From NCBI GenBank assembly GCA_045616125.1, contig JAZLGC010000037.1, forward strand, positions 1 through 14,008: a stretch of DNA of 14,008 bases, written 5' to 3'. Positions 7,088 to 13,987 of the stretch are shown piece by piece (positions within the stretch are counted from its first letter, which is position 1; every line of letters begins with the position of its first letter). A program made the translations under genes and the position numbers. A model generated the notes under the pieces. It was not told the origin of the DNA, did not search any database, and saw only the letters and a program-made list of their open reading frames with translations. Source of the DNA: Treponema_I sp045616125. GTDB lineage: Bacteria > Spirochaetota > Spirochaetia > Treponematales > Treponemataceae.

Positions 7088-9466
7088 ATGCTAACCAAGA
7101 ATACATCATTGACTGTTAAAGACCTTTCCATTGGAGAATCCGGCCGTATTACGGTTGTAGGAGGCAAAGACGCCCTTCGTCAGCATTTTCTTGATATGGG
7201 TCTTATTCCCGGCAGTATTGTTACTGTCGTTAAATACGCACCAATGGGTGACCCTATTGAACTGAAAGTCTATGATTATTCATTAACACTGCGCCTGGCA
7301 GATGCAGCAGAAATCAGCGTAGAAAAGATTACATCGCCGGCATCTGAAGCTGCAGCAGAAATCATCGATATTGCAACCCTGCCAAATCAGGTATGCCATC
7401 CCGGTTTAGGCGAAGACGGAAAATTCCATGACAAAAAAGATGAGCATCCGCTTCCAAAAGAGGTTCCCTTAACATTCGCCCTTGCCGGAAACCAGAACTG
7501 TGGAAAAACAACCCTTTTTAATGCCCTTACCGGTTCAAACCAGCATGTTGGAAACTTTCCCGGCGTTACTGTAGACAAAAAATCAGGTGCCATCAGAAAC
7601 GTACCCAACAGTGAAATTACTGACCTGCCCGGCATTTACAGCATGAGCCCCTATACGTCTGAAGAACTGGTTACCCGAAGCTTCATCATCAACAACAAAC
7701 CTGCCGGCATCATCAATATCGTAGATGCCACCAATATCGAACGGAATCTGTATCTGACCCTGCAGCTTATGGAACTTGAGGTGCCGGTTGTTCTTGCCCT
7801 GAACATGATGGACGAGCTTACGGGTAACGGGGGAACTATCCGGGTTAACATGATGGAAGAACTTCTGGGCATTCCGGTTGTTCCCATTACCGCTGCAAAA
7901 AATGAAGGTGTCGACGAACTGATCCGTCATGCCGTACATATTGCTAAATATCAGGAAAAACCAGGCCGTATTGATTTCTGCTCGTCAGAAACAAACCCAG
8001 ACCTGCATAACTGTATTCACAGCGTTATGCATCTTATTACCGATTATGCCGCAAAAGCCGGTATTCCTGTCCGTTTTGCTGCTACCAAAATCATTGAAGG
8101 TGATAAGGATCTTGCCCGCTCGCTGAACATTGAATCCGATGATATGGCGGCCATTGAGTCCATCATTGTCCAGATGGAAAAGAAAACCGGACTTGACCGT
8201 TCTGCAGCCATTGCAGAAATGCGTTTTACCTTTATCCGTGCTCTGGTGGCAAAAACCGTTAAAAAGCCTCATGAAAGCAAGGAACATGTACGAAGCCGCC
8301 ACATTGACAAAGTGCTGACCGGAAAATGGACAGCACTGCCGTCTTTTGTGCTGATTATGGCGCTGGTATTTTTCCTGACCTTTAACGTCATAGGAGCATT
8401 TTTACAGGGGATTCTTGAAACCGGTATCGAAAAATTTACAGACTTAACCGATGCTGCCATGACCAGCTGGAATATTAATCCAGCCATTCATTCACTTGTC
8501 ATAGACGGCATATTTAGCGGTGTAGGCAGTGTTCTTTCGTTCCTGCCCGTCATCATTACCCTGTTTTTCTTTCTTTCACTGCTGGAAGACACCGGCTACA
8601 TGGCTCGTGTTGCATTCATCATGGACAAACTGCTCCGACGTATAGGACTTTCAGGCCGGAGTATCGTTCCCATGCTCATTGGATTTGGCTGTACTGTGCC
8701 AGGCGTTATGGCAACCCGAACATTGCCTTCTGAACGCGACCGCAAAATGACCATACTGCTGACGCCTTTCATGAGCTGTTCCGCAAAACTGCCTATTTAC
8801 GGCTTTTTCTGTGCAGCCTTTTTCCCACGATATGCCGGGTTTGTCATGATTGGACTGTATCTTCTGGGTATTCTGACAGGTATTATTACGGCCCATCTTT
8901 TTAAGAAAACCCTGTTCAAAGGCGAAGCAGTTCCTTTTGTTATGGAACTTCCTAACTACCGTCTTCCAGGGGCTAAAAATGTCGGACAGCTACTGTGGGA
9001 AAAGACCAAAGACTTTCTGACAAAAACATTCACCGTTATTTTTGTGGCTACCATTGTCATTTGGTTCCTGCAGAGTTTTAGCTTTACCATGCACCTGGTA
9101 GATAACTCTCAGGACAGTATTCTGGCAGTAATCAGCGGTGTTATCAGTCCTGTTTTCAAGCCGCTGGGCTTTGCTGACTGGCGTATCACAACATCACTTA
9201 TCAGCGGGTTTCTGGCCAAAGAAAGCGTTGTTTCAACATTAACCGTTCTGTTCAACGGTGCGTCTCTTACGTCCCTTTTGACCACCGGTTCTGCCTGTGC
9301 ACTGCTGGTATTCTGCCTGCTGTACACTCCGTGCGTAGCAGCCATTGCAGCCGTTAAACGGGAACTGGGCGGCAGACAGGCATTAGAACTGGTTCTGTTC
9401 CAGTGTGTTGTGGCATGGATCTGTGCATTCATAATCCGCATCATTCTGTTGCCCTTTGGCCTGTAA
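7088..9466 (+). CDS. feoB: Fused FeoA-FeoB ferrous iron transporter (Feo system 1)
   Basis: An inner-membrane Fe(II) uptake protein with a cytoplasmic GTPase domain. The 792 residues begin with an FeoA-like SH3-type domain (about 8-80, with LDMGLIPGSIV and PMGDPIELK). A linker (about 81-127) follows that carries Cys103, His104, His114 and His120 among acidic residues. The G domain has G1 GNQNCGKTT (134-142), G3 DLPG (179-182), G4 NMMD (239-242) and G5 TAA (268-270). The membrane part (from about 413) contains two Gate-type repeats: GFGCTVPG with Cys535 and FMSCSAKLP with Cys564, and YTPCVAA with Cys749. The first in-frame codon after the upstream TAG (7082-7084) is two codons on at ATG 7088, so the start is well bounded although the Shine-Dalgarno is weak. 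The Cys-rich partner gene begins 13 bases after the stop. Confidence 0.95.
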   Translation: MLTKNTSLTVKDLSIGESGRITVVGGKDALRQHFLDMGLIPGSIVTVVKYAPMGDPIELKVYDYSLTLRLADAAEISVEKITSPASEAAAEIIDIATLPNQVCHPGLGEDGKFHDKKDEHPLPKEVPLTFALAGNQNCGKTTLFNALTGSNQHVGNFPGVTVDKKSGAIRNVPNSEITDLPGIYSMSPYTSEELVTRSFIINNKPAGIINIVDATNIERNLYLTLQLMELEVPVVLALNMMDELTGNGGTIRVNMMEELLGIPVVPITAAKNEGVDELIRHAVHIAKYQEKPGRIDFCSSETNPDLHNCIHSVMHLITDYAAKAGIPVRFAATKIIEGDKDLARSLNIESDDMAAIESIIVQMEKKTGLDRSAAIAEMRFTFIRALVAKTVKKPHESKEHVRSRHIDKVLTGKWTALPSFVLIMALVFFLTFNVIGAFLQGILETGIEKFTDLTDAAMTSWNINPAIHSLVIDGIFSGVGSVLSFLPVIITLFFFLSLLEDTGYMARVAFIMDKLLRRIGLSGRSIVPMLIGFGCTVPGVMATRTLPSERDRKMTILLTPFMSCSAKLPIYGFFCAAFFPRYAGFVMIGLYLLGILTGIITAHLFKKTLFKGEAVPFVMELPNYRLPGAKNVGQLLWEKTKDFLTKTFTVIFVATIVIWFLQSFSFTMHLVDNSQDSILAVISGVISPVFKPLGFADWRITTSLISGFLAKESVVSTLTVLFNGASLTSLLTTGSACALLVFCLLYTPCVAAIAAVKRELGGRQALELVLFQCVVAWICAFIIRIILLPFGL

Positions 9467-9479
9467 GGAAACCTACTAC

Positions 9480-9650
9480 ATGAATATTCAAAGCTGGATT
9501 ATTCTTGCAATAGTAGCCGCATGTGTCGTGCTTGCCATAAAGATTTACCGCAGAAAAGGAACTACCTGCAGTTGTGGCAGCGGAAGTTCAGAAGGCTGCG
9601 GGTGCGGCTGTTCCGGCTGTGCCAAGTCAAGAAGCTGCAGTAAAAAATAA
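9480..9650 (+). CDS. FeoB-associated Cys-rich small membrane protein (system 1)
   Basis: A 56-residue protein with one N-terminal transmembrane helix (about 6-22), a basic stop-transfer segment (KIYRRK) and a C-terminal tail containing seven cysteines at 30, 32, 40, 42, 44, 47 and 53. This matches the small Cys-rich proteins encoded next to feoB in many Clostridia and relatives. Their role is unproven; Fe(II) handling at the transporter or a substitute for FeoC has been proposed. The frame could extend to a TTG at 9456 inside feoB, but ATG 9480 is preceded by AAGGAA (9465-9470), overlapping the feoB stop, at a nine-base spacing, and gives a clean helix start. It is almost certainly cotranscribed with the upstream feoB. 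Confidence 0.88.
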   Translation: MNIQSWIILAIVAACVVLAIKIYRRKGTTCSCGSGSSEGCGCGCSGCAKSRSCSKK

Positions 9651-9707
9651 CCTCTGTATCTGATATTTTGTAGTATACTGTGATGTACACAATTATCAGA
9701 AAAGAGG
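9651..9707 (+). promoter_or_regulatory. Long imperfect hairpin pairing the Shine-Dalgarno of the next gene
   Basis: CCTCT (9651-9655) pairs with AGAGG (9703-9707), TCTGATA (9659-9665) with TATCAGA (9694-9700), and TTGT (9668-9671) with ACAA (9689-9692), for 16 base pairs with small internal loops. The right arm contains AAGAGG (9702-9707), the Shine-Dalgarno of the hydrolase starting at 9715. The left arm begins right after the stop codon of the Cys-rich gene. In a read-through mRNA this would mask the ribosome site. The structure is seen in sequence; the function is inferred. Confidence 0.5.
9674..9679 (+). promoter_or_regulatory. Possible -10 box for the membrane-anchored hydrolase
   Basis: TATACT, the same hexamer as before the chemoreceptor, lies in the loop of the 9651-9707 hairpin. 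A transcript starting at about 9686 would lack the left arm, leaving the AAGAGG ribosome site free. No convincing -35 box is visible (9651-9656 reads CCTCTG at a 17-base spacer). Confidence 0.33.
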
Positions 9708-9714
9708 CTGCTGC

Positions 9715-10785
9715 ATGAAAAAGCATTTTAAATGGATTCTTTGCGTTTTACTGGTACTTATTCTTATACCAGTAACCTATGTTGCCTACGTTTTCATTGC
9801 CTACAACCGTTTGCCTGACAATATAACTCTTACACCAGAAGCCGGTGGAACTCTTTCTGCAGTTTCTTCAGAAAAAAGCTACACAATACTTACCCAGAAT
9901 ATTGGTTTTGGTGCCTACACCGATGATTTTACTTTCTTCATGGATGGGGGAAAGGAATCTCGTGCCCGCAGCAAAGAAAGCATCAAATTCTGTCTTGATC
10001 AGGCTGCAGGTGTTATCGGCCCCTACGAAAGTGATTTTATCCTGTTTCAGGAAGTTGATACTGACAGTACCCGTACCTTTCATCTGAACGAACTTGCTAT
10101 GCTGAAAAACCTGTTCCGCGGTTACAGCACAACCTATGCCCAGAACTTCAACAGTCCCTATCTGTTCTGGCCCTTACTGCAGCCACATGGGGCAAGCAAA
10201 GCAGGCATTGCAACTTTTTCACGCGTAAACATAACATCAGGACTTCGCCGCAGTATCCCCATTTCAGAAAGTTTTTCAAAGATTTTTGATCTTGACCGCT
10301 GTTACAGCCTGAGCCGCGTACCGGTATCCAACGGAAAGGAACTGGTTCTTTTTAACGTGCATCTTTCTGCTTATGGAGCCGGAGCAAACATTAAGGAACA
10401 GCAGCTGATCAAACTGTTTGGCGATATGAAAGCTGAATACGAAAAAGGTAATTACGTTGTATGCGGCGGTGATTTTAATGCCGACTGGACCGGTGACAGC
10501 CGTAAAATTCTGTATCCTCATGATTACCCGGAAGCAGGATGGACCATGCCCTTCCCAGACGAACTGATTCCAGCAGGTCTGGTAAAATGTGTTGATTACA
10601 CCAACGGTAAGATTCAGCCCACTGCCCGCGACTGTGACCGCCCCTACAAGCCAGGAAACTTCACACTTATTGTAGATGGATTCATTGTGTCAGAAAACGT
10701 AACCGTAGAATACCTTGAAAACGTACAGACCGGCTTTGCCTACTCTGACCACTGTCCCGTAATGATGCGCTTCTCGCTGAACTGA
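9715..10785 (+). CDS. Membrane-anchored endonuclease/exonuclease/phosphatase (EEP) family protein
   Basis: A 356-residue protein with a basic N-terminus and a strong hydrophobic helix (about 7-30), so it is exported and either anchored or cleaved; no lipobox is seen. The rest is an EEP (DNase I/sphingomyelinase/inositol phosphatase-like) domain. The motifs are LTQNIGFG with Asn62, LFQEVD with metal-binding Glu113, NVHLSAYG with His216, GGDFNADW with Asp253 and Asn255, VDGFIVS with Asp321, and YSDHCPV with Asp345 and His346. The catalytic set looks complete, so it should be an active metal-dependent phosphodiesterase or phosphatase outside the cytoplasmic membrane. Whether it cleaves nucleic acid, phospholipid or a sugar phosphate cannot be decided. 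AAGAGG (9702-9707) is a good ribosome site. It lies between two convergent Feo operons, which may be chance or may reflect nutrient scavenging. Confidence 0.85.
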   Translation: MKKHFKWILCVLLVLILIPVTYVAYVFIAYNRLPDNITLTPEAGGTLSAVSSEKSYTILTQNIGFGAYTDDFTFFMDGGKESRARSKESIKFCLDQAAGVIGPYESDFILFQEVDTDSTRTFHLNELAMLKNLFRGYSTTYAQNFNSPYLFWPLLQPHGASKAGIATFSRVNITSGLRRSIPISESFSKIFDLDRCYSLSRVPVSNGKELVLFNVHLSAYGAGANIKEQQLIKLFGDMKAEYEKGNYVVCGGDFNADWTGDSRKILYPHDYPEAGWTMPFPDELIPAGLVKCVDYTNGKIQPTARDCDRPYKPGNFTLIVDGFIVSENVTVEYLENVQTGFAYSDHCPVMMRFSLN

Positions 10786-10816
10786 AAAAAGCGGCAGATT
10801 CAACGAACCTGCCGCT
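10785..10816 (-). terminator. Intrinsic terminator of Feo operon 2
   Basis: AGCGGCAG (10790-10797) and CTGCCGCT (10809-10816) form a perfect 8 bp GC-rich stem with an 11-base loop. Read on the minus strand it is followed by six T residues (10790-10785, with the last stem base included), 20 bases after the stop of the small Cys-rich gene. On the plus strand no T-run follows the stem, so termination of the hydrolase transcript there would be weaker. Confidence 0.82.
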
Positions 10817-10836
10817 ATGAAAACGCTTACAAGCTA

Positions 10837-10983
10837 TTATTTACTGCTGCAATTAGGGCATGCACCGCAGCTGGCGCAGTTGCAGCCACAGGAAGACTTA
10901 CCTGCCTTCTTATCTTTTCTCAACTTGAAAAAAATTCCGAATACCACTGCCAGTAATACCGCGCCTACAATAAAGTTTCCCAT
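10837..10983 (-). CDS. FeoB-associated Cys-rich small membrane protein (system 2)
   Basis: A short gene of 48 codons plus stop, below usual gene-finding limits. The protein starts MGNFIVGAVLLAVVFGIFF, a single transmembrane helix, followed by a basic linker (KLRKDKKAGK) and a tail with six cysteines in the pattern CGCNCASCGACPNC. A strong ribosome site GGAGGTG (minus strand, 10995-10989) lies about seven bases before the ATG. It starts 28 bases after the FeoB stop and ends 20 bases before the intrinsic terminator, so it is the last gene of the operon. It is built like the 56-residue protein of system 1, but the Cys spacing differs, so the two are probably related partners, not a recent copy. 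Confidence 0.85.
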   Translation of the reverse strand: MGNFIVGAVLLAVVFGIFFKLRKDKKAGKSSCGCNCASCGACPNCSSK

Positions 10984-11011
10984 GACTACACCTCCATTCG
11001 ATTAATTATGT

Positions 11012-13387
11012 TCAGCTGCGTTCAACAGCTTCTTTATATGGTTTGAACAACTGCCAGCACATGCAGACAATAATCAGCACTGCGATGATGGCTCCAGCCA
11101 CATTTCCGCTACCTGCACACAGGCTGCCGAACTGATTTACCAGGAATCCGATTACCCAGGCAAAACCGCACTGATACCCGATGGCAAACCAGAACCATTT
11201 TTTACTCTTCATTTCCCGTTTAATGGCACCCATGGCAGCAAAACAGGGAGCGCACAGCAGGTTGAAAATCAGGAATGCCATACCGGTTACCGGAGTAAAA
11301 GTTTCTGCAAGAACTTCATACACATTGCCGGTTGCACCGTACAGAATACCCATGGTACCAACAATGTTTTCTTTGGCTACAAGGCCGGTAATGGTAGCAA
11401 CTGCTGCTTCCCAGGTACCGAATCCCAGCGGTGCAAAAATCCATGCAAGGCAGCTGCCGATTTTAGCCAGAATACTTAATGAAAGTTCATCTTCTTCCAG
11501 CATGCGGAATCCATCGTCAGTAAAGCCGAAGAAACTGGTGAACCATACAAAGATGGTAGAAAGCAGAATGATGGTTCCGGCTTTCTTAATGAATGACCAG
11601 CCACGTTCCCACATGGAGCGCAGCACATTCTTCAGCGGCGGCATATGGTAAGCAGGCAGTTCCATTACGAATGGTGAAGGCTGACCTGAGAACATGGGGG
11701 TCTTTTTCAGCATGACACCAGAGATAATGATTGCAGCCATTCCGATAAAATAGGCACCGGTACTTACCCATGCACTGCCGCCGAAAATTGCACCGGCAAT
11801 CATGGCTATGAATGGTACTTTTGCCCCACAGGGGATAAAAGTCGTAGTAATGATGGTCATGCGGCGGTCCCGTTCATTTTCAATGGTGCGGCTGGCCATA
11901 ATACCGGGAACACCACAACCGGTTCCCACCAGCATAGGAATGAACGATTTTCCGCTGAGACCGAATTTTCTGAAGATGCGGTCAAGAACAAAGGCAATAC
12001 GTGCCATATATCCGCAGGCTTCAAGGAAAGCAAGCAGGAAGAACAGAACCAGCATCTGAGGAACGAATCCCAGAACCGCACCGACACCGGCAACAATACC
12101 GTCCAGAATCAAGCCCTTCAGCACATCTGATGTGTCCAGAGCATCAAGAGCAGCTTCTATAAGGACTGGAATACCGGGTACCCACACGCCAAAGTCGGCA
12201 GGATCTGGTTCTTCGTTATCTTCAAGCCAGGCAACAGCGTCCGTATACTGTTCAATACTGGCTGTTTCATACGTAATTTCAAGGGTTTCTTCATCTTCAA
12301 CGGCATATTCAAAACTACCGGCGGGTGCTTCCCCTGTTTCTTCTACAATGGCGTTAAAGCCATCAACAATAAGGCTGTTTTCAGTCCATTCATCGGCAGC
12401 TTCAGAATATGCTCCTGAACCAATACCAAACAGATGGAAACCATCACCAAAAAGGCCGTCGTTAGCCCAGTCTGTTGCTGCAGCACCAACAGTTACCATA
12501 GAAATGTAATATACCAGGAACATAACTACGGCAAAAACCGGCAGACCAAGCCAGCGGTTGGTAACAAAGCGGTCAATTTTATCAGAAGTTGTCAGACCGC
12601 CTTTACTCTTTTTCTTATAGCAGGCTTTGATTACAGAGGCGATATAGATATAGCGTTCATTGGTAATGATGCTTTCTGCATCGTCATCCATTTCCTGCTC
12701 TACCTTCTCAATATCAGTTTCTATGTGATTCAGAACGTCAGAAGAGAGATTCAGTTTTTTCATGACTTCACTGTCACGTTCAAAAATCTTGATGGCATAC
12801 CACCGCTGGTCTTCTTCGGCCATGCAGTGAATGCAGGCTTCTTCAATGTGCGCCAAAGCGTGTTCTACGGAACCACTGAAGGTATGCTGAGGAATGGTAT
12901 GGCCGCTTTCAGCCTGCTGCATGGTGGCTTCAGCAGCTTCCATGATGCCTTCTTCCTTAAGGGCTGAAATTTCAACCACCGGGCATCCCAGCTGACGGCT
13001 CAGTTCTTCCGTATTGATGACATCCCCGTTTTTCCGGACTACATCCATCATGTTGATGGCAATGGCAACCGGAATTCCCAGTTCTACCAGCTGGGTTGTC
13101 AGATACAGGTTGCGCTCCAGATTGGTACCATCAATGATATTGAGAATGGCATCCGGCTGTTCTTCAAGCAGGTACTTACGGGCAACTACTTCTTCCAGAC
13201 TGTAGGGAGAAAGTGAATAAATACCGGGAAGGTCAGTGATGGTAACGTCAGTATGTTTTTTCAGTTTGCCTTCTTTTTTTTCAACGGTAACGCCCGGCCA
13301 GTTTCCGACAAACTGGTTAGAGCCGGTAAGGCCATTGAACAATGTGGTTTTACCACAGTTAGGATTTCCTGCCAATGCAATTTTCAT
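11012..13387 (-). CDS. feoB: FeoB ferrous iron transporter, unfused (Feo system 2)
   Basis: An inner-membrane Fe(II) transporter of 791 residues that starts directly with the GTPase domain: G1 GNPNCGKTT (7-15), G3 DLPG (52-55), G4 NMMD (112-115) and G5 SAL (141-143). The helical insertion domain follows, and membrane helices begin at about 283. Gate-type motifs are GTGCGVPG with Cys491, FIPCGAKVP with Cys520, and LLCAPCFAA with Cys712 and Cys715. Unlike the other FeoB in this window it has no FeoA domain, and about 90 extra residues (about 318-405), rich in Glu and Asp, between the first membrane helix and the LILDGI segment. GAGG on the minus strand (13398-13395) is a good ribosome site inside the end of feoA. 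The ATGA overlap (13384-13387) couples it to the upstream feoA, and a Cys-rich gene follows. Confidence 0.95.
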   Translation of the reverse strand: MKIALAGNPNCGKTTLFNGLTGSNQFVGNWPGVTVEKKEGKLKKHTDVTITDLPGIYSLSPYSLEEVVARKYLLEEQPDAILNIIDGTNLERNLYLTTQLVELGIPVAIAINMMDVVRKNGDVINTEELSRQLGCPVVEISALKEEGIMEAAEATMQQAESGHTIPQHTFSGSVEHALAHIEEACIHCMAEEDQRWYAIKIFERDSEVMKKLNLSSDVLNHIETDIEKVEQEMDDDAESIITNERYIYIASVIKACYKKKSKGGLTTSDKIDRFVTNRWLGLPVFAVVMFLVYYISMVTVGAAATDWANDGLFGDGFHLFGIGSGAYSEAADEWTENSLIVDGFNAIVEETGEAPAGSFEYAVEDEETLEITYETASIEQYTDAVAWLEDNEEPDPADFGVWVPGIPVLIEAALDALDTSDVLKGLILDGIVAGVGAVLGFVPQMLVLFFLLAFLEACGYMARIAFVLDRIFRKFGLSGKSFIPMLVGTGCGVPGIMASRTIENERDRRMTIITTTFIPCGAKVPFIAMIAGAIFGGSAWVSTGAYFIGMAAIIISGVMLKKTPMFSGQPSPFVMELPAYHMPPLKNVLRSMWERGWSFIKKAGTIILLSTIFVWFTSFFGFTDDGFRMLEEDELSLSILAKIGSCLAWIFAPLGFGTWEAAVATITGLVAKENIVGTMGILYGATGNVYEVLAETFTPVTGMAFLIFNLLCAPCFAAMGAIKREMKSKKWFWFAIGYQCGFAWVIGFLVNQFGSLCAGSGNVAGAIIAVLIIVCMCWQLFKPYKEAVERS

Positions 13388-13608
13388 TCTGCCACCTCAA
13401 TCAGTTCTGCGTCTGCTTTACGAAGACTCAACTCATACCCGCGAACGGTTAATTCCATAGGATCTCCCAGTGGGGCAACTTTCCGTACAAAAATTTCTAC
13501 GCCCTTGCAGATACCCATATCCATAATGCGTCGCTTTAATGCGCCTTCTCCGTTAATTCTGCTTACAACAGCAGATTCTCCAACTTTTACTTCTTTCAAC
13601 GTTTTCAT
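13384..13608 (-). CDS. feoA: FeoA, SH3-like partner of FeoB
   Basis: A 74-residue cytoplasmic protein with the usual FeoA layout: VKVGESAVVSRI near the N-terminus, then RRIMDMGICKGVEIFV, the APLGDPMELTVRGYELSLR block and an acidic end. FeoA binds FeoB and is needed for Fe(II) uptake in several bacteria. It overlaps the next gene, feoB, by ATGA (13384-13387) and the previous one by ATGA (13605-13608), a tight translationally coupled chain. AAGG (minus strand, 13620-13617) lies eight bases before its ATG. Confidence 0.93.
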   Translation of the reverse strand: MKTLKEVKVGESAVVSRINGEGALKRRIMDMGICKGVEIFVRKVAPLGDPMELTVRGYELSLRKADAELIEVAE

Positions 13609-13817
13609 ATCAGTATCCTTTTTGCCATATCCTCATTAATGGCAATACGTGATTCTTTAACATTCACGATCAGGTTCCCGGCAAGAGAGTTCACAATGCT
13701 GACTCTGCCACCTACCACAAACCCAAGATTTTCCAAATGCTGCTTAACTTCAGCACTGCCACCGATTTTTTTAATGGTGTTTTCTTCACCTACATCTGCT
13801 AAACAAAGAGGCATCAT
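13605..13817 (-). CDS. feoA: Second FeoA-like protein, first gene of Feo operon 2
   Basis: A 70-residue FeoA-domain protein of the divergent short type. ADVGEENTIKKIGG is followed by KQHLENLGFVVGGRVSIV, and the end reads GNLIVNVKESRIAINEDMAKRI. It lacks the APLGDP block found in the downstream FeoA and differs from it in sequence, so it is not a recent duplicate. Two adjacent ATG codons (13817 and 13814) are possible starts; AAGGAA (minus strand, 13828-13823) fits either, with five or eight bases of spacing. It overlaps the next feoA by ATGA. Two FeoA-like genes before one feoB is a known arrangement in Clostridia-like operons; the second may regulate FeoB activity, but this is inferred. Confidence 0.88.
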   Translation of the reverse strand: MMPLCLADVGEENTIKKIGGSAEVKQHLENLGFVVGGRVSIVNSLAGNLIVNVKESRIAINEDMAKRILI

Positions 13818-13870
13818 TCTGTTTCCTTTTTTAATAGTGGCTATGTCCGTAAAAAGTGTTGCTTATTGTC

Positions 13871-13891
13871 ACCCTGAACTAGTTTCAGGGT
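13871..13891. repeat. Dispersed palindromic repeat (CHPELVSGS type)
   Basis: ACCCTGAA (13871-13878) and TTCAGGGT (13884-13891) form a perfect 8 bp stem with a 5-base loop (CTAGT). The surrounding plus-strand frame reads CHPELVSGSH, a translation I recall from many spurious ORFs that run over intergenic palindromic repeats in diverse bacteria. It is best read as a REP-like element upstream of the Feo operon and not as a coding region. Confidence 0.65.
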
Positions 13892-13987
13892 CTCATCATA
13901 AGTCCACAAATCTACCGGATTGCCAGTACATGCAAAAACGCTCGATAACGTCGCTATTGGTGAATCCCGGCATGGAAACTATATAAC

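Noticed and set aside
13639..13986. Plus-strand open frame of 115 codons over feoA and the repeat region
   Set aside because: The first half is antisense to feoA and the second half is a translation of a dispersed palindromic repeat (CHPELVSGS).
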